Assembly (NCBI GenBank): GCA_020086605.1
Contig: JACBWW010000016.1
Span: 18,089,598-18,153,597 of the forward strand
Direction of reading: 5' to 3'
DNA: 64,000 nt
Source of the DNA: Lanius collurio
Taxonomy: Eukaryota; Chordata; Aves; Passeriformes; Laniidae
Below are positions 11,301 through 22,714 of this stretch, in pieces (within the stretch, counting starts at the first letter, position 1; every line of letters starts with the position of its first letter). Below the pieces are notes generated by a model that worked only from the letters and a program-made list of their open reading frames with translations, had not been told where the DNA came from and ran no database searches. The translations under genes were made by a program, and so were the position numbers.

Positions 11301-12530
11301 CTTGGTGGCACACGAGGGAGAGCATGCATTTCAAATTACTGGAAAAAAAGAAGTGGTTCACAATCTTATCCCAGTTTGTATACCCACCAAAGTGTCTGAG
11401 AGCCTTGAACAGCCTCCAGCATCACAATGTTTGCCTATCCCAACTTTGTCTCATTATTTTCCTTTCCTTGCACCTCTGTGCGTCTGGAGCCCAGCTGAGA
11501 ATGAAATGAGCAGCGCCGAAGGACTGTGAGAAAGACGATTTGTGTGGTAAACCCAGCACAGCCAGAAGCAGGAAGTACCAGATTTATCATGGGAAATCCT
11601 CTTCTTGTTAGATGTTTCCAGCCTACTTCTCCAGGCTTAAGCTATCTCAGTGCTGCGTGTAGGCCCTGCTTCAACAGGGAGGCTCTGCATTTGCCAGACT
11701 TGAAATGCATGAAGTTAATTAACACCCTGTTAAATCAGGGCTCTGTCACTGTGTCAGACAATCCCTATTGACTTAGAACTGCTTGAAAATTTCCTGTCTC
11801 CTGGGATAGCATAATAAAGCTACAGAAGGAGTTTAAGTTACTCAAGATGGGGTTGGATTCCCCACGCTCTGCTTTGGAAATGTCCTTTCTGCCCCACTCC
11901 AGCTCTGGTCCTATGTGATATGTGTGGCTTTGGGGGCTCCAGGACACATCCTGAGGAGCAGGTCCTCTGCCTGCCATCACTGTGGCAGCTCTGTAGTCAG
12001 TCACAACCTCCTTGAGGCTGGTCCTCACTTTTTCCCCCTCATCCAGACTTAGGAGCCCATTTTCTTGCTACTTCGTGCCGCTGGGCAGTGCTGAACCAGT
12101 GGTGCCTTCAGGCCAGACTGTGGACAATACCTGTGTTTATCCATTTTCTCTGGTGTTGTGGGCAAAGAGAAGGCCAGCCCTCCTTCCCTGTCTTCTGCTC
12201 TGGCTGCCCTCAAAGGTGGGTTGTCACACCTTGGCCCTGGAGATGGACTCAGAGCTCTTAGGAACCTTCTGTACATGCAGCTGCTGGCAATAGGGAGTTA
12301 CACATTGTCCCTATGCACCACGTGGAGAAAGATGTTTGTCTGTTTTCCCTTTATTCTGCTTCCTGCTGGGTCTCTTTGATGATTATTAAGTAGGCAGAGA
12401 TGGTTAGATCACTCCCTGTGTGCTTTCTCAGTTATTCAGGATTTACGTCTCTCCTGCCATAGACCATCCATCTGCCTTTGTGTTTCAGGGTACCTGCTTT
12501 TCTCTGGATGAGCCTCTGTCACTGCTGCAC
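8351..12530. other. Unassigned non-coding sequence
   Basis: No exon, RNA gene or nameable repeat is recognised. The segment 8770-8880 is AT-rich. The longest open frame (163 codons, plus, 11038-11529) has no domain, signal peptide or splice context that would support it. Diverged transposon relics may be present, but none is clear enough to call. Confidence 0.55.
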
Positions 12531-12534
12531 TGGT

Positions 12535-12905
12535 CTGAGTTGTATGCAAATTAGCTCTAATTGAGAGGAATAAGCCAACCAACAGCTAGGACATAGCAGG
12601 GTGTCATGAATGATTTATAATTATTTCCTCCTAAAACCACTTGACATTTGCCATTACTTGAAGTCTGTTTGCTGTGCTTGAATCAGGCAGAAACAGATCT
12701 CACGTTGAACATAATGGGGGTCATTCCACCAAGCAAAACTGTATGTACTGTCTATGGATACAGTATAATTTTATTGATTTAAAGTGTTTTAAGTAAAGGC
12801 ATGATTTCAAGCCTGCAGATAAAGGTGTCTCGTTGGTGTAATTGCGCAGTAATTTTGTTCAGTGCCCCAAATAACACTGTGATGTCTCCTAATTTACGGA
12901 CAGCA
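12535..12905. other. Candidate conserved non-coding element with POU octamer
   Basis: The octamer ATGCAAAT lies at 12544-12551 and runs straight into TTAG, with TAATTG at 12558-12563: a typical POU/homeodomain cluster. The rest of the block is evenly mixed AT-rich sequence with no simple repeats, with CTCGTTGG and TTGCGCAG near 12827-12850. The block lacks open frames. An enhancer role is inference. Confidence 0.35.
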
Positions 12906-13096
12906 TGTACATGAAGTGATTAGAGGTCTGGGATGATGAGGCTGCAGTATGGAGGGCATGAATGAGTGGGAGGAGATGGCAGAGTCCTAGGCAGAGGCAC
13001 TTCATGAGGGCAGCCAGCTCCGCATTGCACTTGGCCGATGTTCTGCTTGTGGCTGCTGCTCGTCACGGTGGAGAAGAGGTCAAAAGAGAGGACTGA

Positions 13097-13140
13097 GAGC
13101 CATGTAGCTTGGATGTGAGCCATGTAGCTTGGATGTGAGC
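13097..13140 (+). repeat. 20-bp tandem repeat, 2.2 copies
   Basis: The unit GAGCCATGTAGCTTGGATGT occurs at 13097-13116 and again, identically, at 13117-13136, followed by GAGC. Perfect identity means a recent duplication or an assembly artefact. It is a possible length-variable locus. Confidence 0.92.
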
Positions 13141-13921
13141 CTCTCAAGGGGGCTCACAAAATTTTTGGGGGTGTCTAGAACTGGATTTTTGAGTCAGGCC
13201 TGTTTCCAAGCTCTTCTGTTAATAACATAGCAGCCTGTTTTCACTGTGGATGCTGCATATCCTCTTTGCTGGAGCTGCTTCCTGATGAAATGGAACCAAA
13301 GGGACGGTCAAGGTTGTTGTATTATGCTAATGACTTGCTTTCCTAAGCTTTGATGATTTTTTTATTGAAATTAAGAACTTTTGCAGCATTGTTCCTCTAA
13401 GCATCCACCTGGATGCTGGCCTGGAGCCTCTGGGAGTGGATGGATTCTATTTTATGGGAGTCAAGCAATGCATCACACTGGCTGTAGGATTCTCATGGCT
13501 GTGAGACCCCCAGTCTGGGAGAGGGCAACAGAGGAGAAGTCCTGAAGGTCAGGATTACAGTCTTTTTAGGCCAAGAAATGTCAAACCACATGAGCTGAGG
13601 GTAAAAGGGGACCCAGCACAGCAGGTTGAGGATGCTGAGCAGGAGCAAGCTGGCCTGTGACCCTGAGTTTCCATACTGATGTATTTTGCTTTGATACCAT
13701 AGTGACTATAAAAAAAAAAAAAAAGTGAAAAGTGATAGATTACAGCAGAACTCATGCAAATCTCTGGTGTTATTTTAGCAAGTTAATATGTGCCTAGCAC
13801 ATCCCAGTGGGATGCCAGTGGCTTCCATGGAATTTTACTGGAAATGAACTGGATACATCTGGTCAGAGAGGGAAGCCTCAGGCTGCTGGCAAACCTTTGC
13901 TCCCTCTCTGATTATTTTATT

Positions 13922-13941
13922 TAGATACATATATGTATCTA
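13922..13941. repeat. Perfect 20-bp palindrome
   Basis: TAGATACATATATGTATCTA equals its own reverse complement. The sequence is AT-rich. It could form a cruciform or serve as a symmetric protein-binding site, but it may be chance. Confidence 0.85.
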
Positions 13942-15734
13942 TGTATATTCAGTAATTTAAGGCTAAGATTATTGTATTGCATATCATTTTCAAAAGGTTT
14001 TGAAAGAAAGCAGGAGCCGTGTTGCCTTGCAACTGAGCTAGGGAAGCTGAGCTGAGGTGAATCCTCTCTAACATGACTGTAAGGGTGGCTTGAGAGAATA
14101 CTCAAGGACTGATTATCATAATTTCATTGTCAAGCTTTTGCACTACAGGCTGGGAGATCTTGAGGGCTCTATTCTGGACTTGTTGCTCTATAATTCCTTC
14201 CTTACCACCTGGAATGGTGGAAGAAGTACTTACCTATTAATTTTGGAGTTGCCTCTGGAGAGCTGCTGAGGCCAGTTTTAAGGCATAAGTGAGTTTGGCA
14301 AAGAACAACCCGAAAGGAGAATTTTTTGATGATGATAAGGACAAGGTGTGATAGGAGAAATCATCTGCATGAAGACACCTTAGACAGCAACCCTGGAAGG
14401 GTTGGAGGAAATGGATTGTTCAATTCAGGGAGAAAAAGAAGAATGGTGAGATATGATACAAACGTTCCAGTATGTTGAGGTTGCTGTAGTAGCAATAAAT
14501 AATCTGTTGTCCACTTTCATTAGGGTTCAGACAGAAGATCATGGATTCAAATACAATCAGGGAAACCAGTGGAGCTCTTCATCAGGTTCTCATTGCTCAT
14601 GTTACCTATTCAGCAAGAAGCCTCTTAGCTTCTGGGGTAGGAGGTTTCAAGGTGTCTGTATATGTCTGTTTTCTATTTGCCACACCATGGGCAAAAAAAT
14701 AAGGATCCCCTCTCTGCCAATGGACTGGGCTGTAGGGTGGTAGGAATTTTTTGTTTTTTCACTTGGTGCTTTATGGACAGAGAGCTGGCTGAACAAGGAG
14801 GTCTTGTGCACTATTGCTGTCTCAGCACCAAGCATAGACAGAATATGATTGCATTTGCCTGAAATGACTGTGAGGACACCACACTGCCCTCTGAGATGGC
14901 AGTCGCTTGCACACACCACCCATGTGAAAGAAGGATGATGTGCCTTAATGGAATTTACCCTGCCCATGGATTCAAACCCCAACTTTATTGGTTGATCCAG
15001 GCCACAGGGCCATAATCCTCTCCTAATGAGAACATCCCTGCTATGAATGACTAGAACCACTGCAGCCTTCTCCCTCTCATTTTCTGTGACAGTGATGAGA
15101 CAGTAAAAGCAGTCCTCTCTTAGGGTTTTGACTTTATAACATTTTGGCTTTGGAAGATTTTAGGAATCTAACTAGTCAGAAATAGAATGAAAAGCCTGTA
15201 GAGTGGCATGCAGGGCATATGAAGATGTCCATCAATTCCTCTCTACTTGGGTGTGTGCTTCAAGGGCAAAGATGGCTGTGGTAAAACATAATCGATTATG
15301 AGGCCTTAATTGCTTTTGAAATGACCACAATCTTTTTATTACCACAGTGAAACGTGCTTTGGACTCCACTGTGGCCAGTGTTTAGATTGAGGCAGACCAC
15401 AGGATGAAAAGAGCATGACCCTGCTACTCAGTTCCCCACGCTCCTGTCTAAAAACAGATAGACAAAAAAAGAAAAAAGAAATTTTCCACATATTCTAGTC
15501 CTCAGAGCTCGGCAAGCTGCATCTAGCTGGAGGCTGCAGTGTTTGAGGTCCTGTGTTACTAATTTTGTGGAGCAGAGGATTTGCATTTCCTCACTCATCC
15601 ATGCAGTCTGGAGGCAGTTTGCTGACTATTTTATGTCCTCAGAGAATTTTCTCACCCATTTCTTCAAGAGTGGGGAGCTCTTTAGCCTATTTTAGACACA
15701 GGACCAAAGCAAAGCCTTCACACATAAGAGTCAA

Positions 15735-15857
15735 TGTTGGAGACCCCCTCTGGAGATTGAGTCAATGCCCAGGACGTTGCCCAGATAGGTGTTGAGTATC
15801 TCCAGGGATGGACCTTTCAGGTCAACCTGTTTCAGTGCTTGACTACCCTCATGAAAA
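15735..15857 (-). mobile_element. CR1 LINE fragment (3' region)
   Basis: Read on the plus strand, this shows the antisense CR1 pattern in order: GCCCAGGACGTTGCCCAG, then TGAGTATCTCCAGGGATGG, then CAACCTGTTTCAGTGCTTGA, then CTACCCTCATGA. These match the well-known avian CR1 3' region (typically 'ATCTCCAGGGATGG', 'CAACCTGTTCCAGTGC', 'CACCCTCA'). The element is therefore inserted in minus orientation. Both ends are lost, and an A-rich run follows at 15854-15870. Divergence is moderate, so this is an old copy. CR1 is the dominant retroposon of birds and other sauropsids. Confidence 0.88.
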
Positions 15858-17754
15858 AAAACAAAAAAAAAATTTGGTTTCTCTTTGGGTTAAATTGAAG
15901 AGGGTGAAATGTGGACTCTGGTTTTGGCTTATGTAGCTCTGTGCTGTCTGCATTGCATACCTTGGCTTCTCTTTGTGGAGGCCAAATTGGAAGTGACAGT
16001 CTCACACTTCTGTGGCTGATGTTAATGCCTGAAATCTGGCTCCCTGGGACACAGGTTTTGACTTACCTCTGGCATTTCAGGCATCTCACATTCCTTATTC
16101 TCTGACGTTTTTAGCCTCGACTGGGCCAGTTTCACGGAGAGCTGCTTTACAGCAGAGAGGAATCATTCCCATTTCTTCTCACCTGAAGCATGGTCCAGTT
16201 GTTTTATGAGGTTACAAGGAATCTGTATGTAGTGGAGCGTGTTTACTGGCCCTACCCAAGCCTCTCGTACTACCTAGAAAGAATTTTCTCCTTCACTCAC
16301 TCCCTTTCCCTCTGTCATGTTCTTGGGAATTCTGTGGGACTTGTGACAAGGGAATGAGGAGAGGAGCCTGGCTACAGAGGGTTGCACTTGTGAAATATCT
16401 CCATTTTAATCCACATGTTTGTTCCAGCTAGACTATTTTCACAGCTGCTTAAGGAGGAAAAAAGGGACACTAACAAATCTTGTGAGAGACCTCTTCAGTG
16501 TTTCAGTTTCTCATTTCCAAACATCCTTGTGAAAGAAATCACATCCACTTACTTACACAAATGCCCCAAATAGACTTTTCTGTAAACTGAGGGAGAAAAA
16601 AAATATTCAGTCTCTAGTTGGAATTTAATTCAACAAAGGGCTGAACCCTCCCAGCACTGGAGCTGTTCCACACTTGCATCCGTTGAGGATGTGACCCCCA
16701 GCCCTCAGCCCTAACTGAACTTTCTCAGTAGTTTTATACAGCAGTAGGACACACAAGCTAAAAAATAAATGAAGATTTCAGTGGGAAGCATTTACAAATC
16801 TGTATTGTTTCCTTAGTTTCACTGCAACTATAATTTTAACCCTAATGATAAAAGCTGTAGTATTACTAAGATATAGTTCTGGGGTTTTTTCCCTTTCTGG
16901 TCTTGGGTGGTCTAGAATGTGCAGTAATTCATGTTCTCAGCTGGGTTTCCACCACATTTCTGATTGACCTGATTACTTTCCCAATGACAGAATCCAAAAT
17001 TGAAACCACATCAGAACTCACTGGAGTTGGTTCTGTTTTTGATGTTCCTGGACCTTCTCTGGTGGCTCAGCAGGATATATGTCTTCATGAGGGTTTTTTA
17101 ACCCCCTTCTCTTTTTTTTCTTTTTTTTTTTTTCTTCTCATGGTGGGCTTACATTTGGGACATGAATTATTTAGGGAAGTCCTGAAAGAAACTGAAAGGA
17201 GCAAGGAAGGAGAGAATTCAATAGAGATGTTACATTTTAGGACCTAATTCTGGACATTAACATGTATAGCTTGAGGGAGCTATGCAGAGAAAAGGGTTTT
17301 TTCTGCAGAAAAAAGGATCTCTCATGACATTTTATGTTGTTGCACTAATCCCTAGCTTCCTTCCTCCCCCCCATCCCCTGTAAAGATGGACACATGTTGC
17401 AGAAGTCTAGAACTTCAATTTTATCACCTTTGCTGTAAAAGAAAAGACTGGGACAAGCTGAGCTGAATTTATTATAGTGAAGAGTGCTTATGATGGCATT
17501 GGGAAGGTTCCTCTGAAAGCCATGGTGCCTCCTGGGAGTCCTGAATCTGAATGTAATCGACTGGGGGGCTTTCTTTGGTTCTTTTTCCTTCCTGTCCCAG
17601 CTTCTTCCTGGCAGCGCAGAAGAGCAGAGCAAAGAGTAATGGGCTCTTCCCTCACACTGGGACTGGTTCCCCTCCTCTTTCTCTCACTCCCAATGAGACA
17701 TAAAGTCATTAGGGCTGTATGTGATGTGGGGTTGGAGCCAGTCCAACTTACACC
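15858..17754. other. Unassigned non-coding sequence
   Basis: Starts with an A-rich run and includes a T-rich run at 17109-17138. No exon or further repeat is recognised. The 114-codon plus frame at 16903-17247 crosses the T-rich run and has no domain. Confidence 0.55.
17109..17138 (+). repeat. T-rich tract
   Basis: Near-continuous T with a few C. Simple sequence. Confidence 0.85.
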
Positions 17755-18600
17755 GAGGACTTCCTTGTGTCCCAGCACCCACATCTTTGAACAGTTAATA
17801 TCCACATTTGCATGACACGAGTAAGGTTGCACCGAGGGGAACGTGTGCCATATTAGGTGGTGTTAATGGTACTGGCACCTTCTCCTATTTCCTCTGCTCC
17901 CTAAAAGAGTTTGGAGGTGGGAAAGCCAAGCTGTGTGCGCTGTTTCCATGCGGTCATAGACAACGGGGATCCAGAGGACATCTAGTTTGTGCTCGGCTCA
18001 GTAGCTCCTCCTAGCAGAAAATCCTCACTCCGAGGTGTATTGTTTTCTGAGCCCTTTTCAGAAGGTGGAAAAAGCATTTTGCAAAACAATAGGAAGTGGA
18101 TAGTGTCGTGAAAACACGCTCCAGCTGAGTTTTGGCACCAGCAACACAAAACTTAAAGAATCTTGTCCAACTCTTCATGGCTTTCAAAATGAACATCACG
18201 ATGCTGTAAGTCAAATAACATTGTCCAACCCTTTTCATCCTGTTTGTAATTCCACTAGGGACATAATTACCGTAACCAGCTGCTCTGGGATTCTCTAATG
18301 AAAACTTTGTTTCTGAATAGAATAATTAAACCTTCATATTCAATTGTCAAACAGCTCCATCTTTGCTCAGTGCATGGATGTGATTAGCCACAGCAAACCA
18401 TTCTGCAGCTTAAACTCACAATTGCATCTAGTATAAAAATGATTAATTAGGCGACGTGCTGTTTGGGAAGTTTACAAGCAGATCAATGAATAATGTTTAA
18501 GTGAAAATTTTATGGAGACGTTACGGGCACTGCAGGTTTTGTGGAAGCCTTGCTGACGGCTTACGGATGCGTGTGTTCATGTTCCATCAAGAAATTCCAC
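17755..18600. other. Candidate CpG-retaining conserved non-coding block
   Basis: CpGs are unusually frequent for AT-rich non-coding DNA (for example GTCGTG and CACGCT near 18105-18118, TTACCGTAAC near 18270, and GCGACG, GACG, TACGGG, GACGG, TACGGATGCG between 18451 and 18571). The palindromic homeodomain site ATTAATTA lies at 18442-18449. There are no long simple repeats and no credible coding frame. Retained CpG together with TAAT cores is typical of vertebrate developmental enhancers. Conservation is inferred. Confidence 0.38.
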
Positions 18601-21600
18601 ATCACAGAGACAGGTTCAGCAGTTGTTTGTGGGAAGGGCAACCCTGAGGGTTTTTGAGTTTTCTTTCTCTAAATGTTTTTGACAGAAACTCTGTCCTTTT
18701 CCCTCTCTCAGAGCAAAATTTCTAGTGTGAGCAATATTTTCCCAATTCTGTTTAAAAAAATATTTTTTGTTCTTGTGTGTTTTCTTCATTTTTGTGCTGA
18801 ATGGGGGTACAAGAGGGAAAGATTGAATATGCCTGGGAAAAGTACCTGTGAACTGCAGCTAATCCACGATCAGTGTTTGAAGAATTAAAAAAATAATTGA
18901 TCAATTCAAATGAAGAAATCCCCGCCCTTAATGTTATTATGTTTTTTTTGCACATGCAAAGAAATGCATAGTAATGCACAGTTGTATTTTGGCATTACAA
19001 CTAATTTTATTACATCATTCTTAAACTTTTCCAGCTTCTTTTAAAATGGGTATTTCCTGTGCCCATCATCCCTGTGGCCCACTGACTTCTTATATCAGAG
19101 ATGAATCAGGACTTTTAAAAGTACTTACAGCTAAATATTATCTTAATTGTTCTCTATAGCTGTTTTGGATAATTTCTTTAGAAAAAGTTAATGCTTTTAA
19201 TTCAATAGGGTGGTCCCTTGGGGTGTAGGAATATCACAGTGGAGCTGTTCTTGAGATGTCTTTGTCACCCTTCATTTTGGTTCCCATCAGAGTATCACAG
19301 TTTTCTGCTCCTTGCAGTAGCAGCCACTCCTTCAGCTCTGGTCATGGAGATTGCTGGGTTTGGTTGTGAGTTTTCTGAGCTCTTTTCTTACAGAAAGCTC
19401 AGAAAGGTCCTGGGATGGAGGCAAAAACACTCAAAGAAGGATTAATTCTGTCTTGTATGCTCTGTCTGAGGCTAGCCCTACATAAAGGCTTTTGATTTGC
19501 ACCTTGGTTGTCTTTACATTGACAGTCACAGGCATTCTCTGGAGTTACTTCCAATATATCTTTCTCCCCATTTGCAGCCTTAAGGATAAAGACAAATAAA
19601 CAAAGGCGAGCAAGCGCATTTCTATCCTGTACCGTATGTTGCCAAAAATAGTAGTCAGATGGAAAAGATTTTTCCAGAAGTCTTCTGCTGCATAATCTGT
19701 TTCAAATAAAGATAATAAAATAAACAACTGTTTATAAAGAGAATGTGAATGAGCAGGGCTCCCCTGCTGCCTGTTGCGAGGGTGCTCAGTGCAGACGTTG
19801 TCTGCGAGAATTCCTGATCTGGCATACAAAGTTCTGGTTTTTATCTCCAAACCCCCTGCTCTGAAGCACTAGGGACAGATTTCAGAAAACCTATGTTAAA
19901 TATAGCACCCCAGAAACTCCCAAGCTCTGGTGTGAACAGGGAAGTTTTGTGATGCAGACCCCTGGATCCTCATCTCCATCATCTGCAGGCAAGGTGTTCG
20001 AGTGGTCCCTCTCTGTCTGCCTGGCTCAGTGGTGGGAAACATGGACTGGGAGACTTATCAGTTAACTTTGCCAACAGGCACTGCAAAGCAACCTGTGGTC
20101 CATGTAAATCCAGCCAGAGAGGTGTCACTTTGATGGAGCTGCTGCTCAGTTCCCTTTTACCATGGATGTTCGTGAGCTCCTGGAGATAGGAGTATGGCCA
20201 CTTTCCAGAGCTCTGTATTTCCTCTCCAATGTTGCTGTGGAAGTCTTTGAGAATTAGCTCTATTTGGAGATTTCCAACTCATCTTGCTTTGAGAGTGGAG
20301 GCCAGAAATCTTTACAGAGCAACATTTCACACCACAGTATGTTTAAGAAAGTCTACCTCTTATCCTGGCCACATAGCTTGAAAAGCAGAGGAGCAACAAA
20401 TGAACAAGTGTCAGGGCATGTGGGAAAGGAAAAAGTGACCCAAACTTTGTATTGGTTTTTCTTTTTTTTTCTTTTCTTTCCTTTTTTTTTTTTTTTTCTG
20501 AGAAGATTTGATTCAAATTTTGCTTTGGGCCCATTTTCCTATTAAAAACTACAAAAACCAAACCCCAACCTAAGTACACAGAGAAACAGATTTCCCGTCA
20601 CAGGAAAAGAGGAGAGCAGACCTACATGGCAAGCACAGGGGAGAAGGTTGCCAGAGGTGGAAATTATCTGGGATCTGCAAGTTGGGCTCAGCTGGTTACG
20701 AGTAAGAGGGGCTAGATGTGAATATTGGATCCCTCTCTAATTTGATTCTTATGGCAGTGATTATATTTATATACAGCCTGCAGACTCCAACCAAGTGTGG
20801 TGTCTCCAGGGATGGCACAGCCACACGCAAAAGTGTTCCTACCCTAAATTGTCTGTAGTCTAAGCCAACAACAACTGAGAAGGGAAATGGAAGAAGAGAA
20901 AAAGGGGTGGTCACCAGGAAGGTTTGGACATGAGGTTTTGATTCAGGCTCCCCTCCTGCCAGAGAATCTGCCTCGATCTCTGCAAATCTCATCCCTTTTT
21001 CACCTTGCCCCTGGCTCTGCTGCCTCTGTGCTGATCCTGCTGCCTGGTCTCCAGACTTCAAGGTTTTGTTGAGATTTGGGGTAACAAGCTCTTGGTGGCA
21101 CCCCGTGACTCTGTGTTATGGGAAAGATGCAGGAGCAGAAGGACAGACAACTGTCTTTTCCCTTGGAGACCCAGAACCTGGGCCCCTTGCCTGGATGGGG
21201 GCCTGAAAATGTGAATCTCTTTATAAACTTGGGTTATCCAGTTTATAGTACAATTCCCTGGCAATGTGTCTTTCAATGGGCTTTTTTTCCCCCCTCTGTT
21301 TATCACAACTTTTCATTATTCATTGTATAGTTCTGTTCTATTAGGGTAAGTTTACATGTTATGGGGCAGCATAAGGTTGGATAAACCAGAAAGAAAGGGT
21401 TGCTTTTTTAAATTAAACAATTACTGCCTGAGCCCATGGATATGGGAAGATCAGTATTTGCAGCTTGTGCCTTTTGCTGGATTTTTTAAAGTCATTAATT
21501 TTGGAATTAGGATAGGTTTTGCTCTCTCTCCTCCCTCCCTGCCTTCTCACCTCTCTTAAATATTTTATTTATCTGCAGAGTGGCTCTGCAAACTGGTTCC

Positions 21601-21700
21601 CTTCTCACCCATCCACTTTAACTGCATCCAAGGTTTCCTATTCGAAACAAGACAGAGAGGCAGGCTTGGCTTTTCCTTTCCAGCCATTTCTGAGCTTTAT
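18601..21700. other. Unassigned non-coding sequence
   Basis: Contains a long T/C tract (20457-20500). The compact AT-rich stretch at 19600-19740 could be regulatory. The open frames (121 codons at most) have no recognisable domains. Confidence 0.55.
20457..20500 (+). repeat. Polypyrimidine tract
   Basis: T runs broken by single C bases, about 44 bp on the plus strand. Simple sequence; no acceptor-linked exon is evident downstream. Confidence 0.85.
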
Positions 21701-21704
21701 TTAA

Positions 21705-22520
21705 TTTTTAGCTGTTTTATTTAAACGTTCATAAACTTGGGCTTTAAGCCGGGCTTAAGAGTGCACCGGGAAAGCGTTAAAAAAACACATCTTGAGCAAG
21801 GCTGGGAAGAATTCATTGATGCCAGGGCAATGTGTATTTGATAAACATATGGACTTAAAGGCAGATAGGAGCAAGGAGGCACTTTGCCTGCATATAGCTG
21901 TATTATTTATGGATGTCTTTGCTGTGCAGCAAGGACCAGGTTCTGTTTAGCTCCTCTCTTTGGGTGGTCCGCGAGAGATTCTGAGTAGCCTTCAGTAGCC
22001 TTCAGGCATAATTGCCAGGCATGCTCTTGTATCTGAGATAGCTTAATAAAGCATTACATATCTTACTGCTTCTATATTTTATTACCTAACCCAGTGCATG
22101 CGGTCAGCGGGTAATTAAATTCAGCTGTGTTTTTACTCTCTGTTTTAAGGTCGAAGTATGAATTTCTCCACGAATTCTTTGAAACGGACTAATACGATGC
22201 ATGCATGATAAAGGCAAGGCTAATCAGAGCCAGACTGTTAGTGCAATATAAGGTTGCCCCAGGTGTAATTTATTTTCATATTATTGGTGGTTTTACTGTT
22301 GAACATATTAGAAGACGAAGAAGAAATAATAATTCTTTTCCGTGTATGGCCAGAAAGCTACAGGCTGGGTTGAGAAGCTGGGTTTTCTTTTCATTTCTAT
22401 TTTATGCCACGTTTCAGCTCAACCGCTTGTGCTCCGTATTGAAGTCTATTTCAATTAATCTATTCCTTCATTAACTCACCCTCTAAGTGCAGGAGGATAT
22501 TGCTAGATTGCTCCGTGCCA
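21705..22520. other. Candidate CpG-retaining conserved non-coding block
   Basis: I count 18 CpGs between 21726 and 22517 in AT-rich sequence, including CACCGGGAAAGCG near 21764, CCGCGAG near 21969, GCGGTCAGCGGG near 22100, and CACGAA, AACGGA and TACGATG between 22170 and 22200. The palindrome ATGCATGCAT lies at 22197-22206. Simple repeats are nearly absent. The stretch is one of the best enhancer-like candidates in the window. No coding frame of note crosses it. Confidence 0.4.
21984..22003 (+). repeat. 10-bp tandem duplication
   Basis: AGTAGCCTTC occurs twice in direct succession. Minor slippage duplication inside the CpG-retaining block. Confidence 0.9.
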
Positions 22521-22687
22521 TTATGAAAAGGATTGTGGTGCAGCTTTTATTAAAAGCAATGTCTGCAGTGGAATGTATGCTGGAAAAAGCTTAAACAAAT
22601 CTTTTTCTTGGATTTGACCAACTGGGGCTGGAGTGGCTGTGTGGGTTCCAGGAGGTGGAGTATTTTCACTGGGGGTGAGCAAGGCTT

Positions 22688-22714
22688 GGGAGCCTGGGGT
22701 GGCTCTGGGGTGGG
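22688..22714 (+). other. Potential G-quadruplex motif
   Basis: Four G-tracts separated by loops of 5, 7 and 1 bases: GGG-AGCCT-GGGG-TGGCTCT-GGGG-T-GGG. This satisfies the standard G3+N1-7 rule. It lies in a locally G-rich stretch (22640-22735). Folding and function are unknown. Confidence 0.6.

Larger units (their letters stand above)
12906..15734. other. Unassigned non-coding sequence
   Basis: Contains the 20-bp tandem repeat at 13097-13140, an A-run at 13709-13723 and the palindrome at 13922-13941. Open frames of up to 137 codons (minus, 14647-15060) show no family features. No other element is recognised. Confidence 0.55.

Noticed and set aside
11038..11529. 163-codon plus-strand open frame
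   Set aside because: No recognisable domain or promoter context; roughly one frame of this size is expected by chance.
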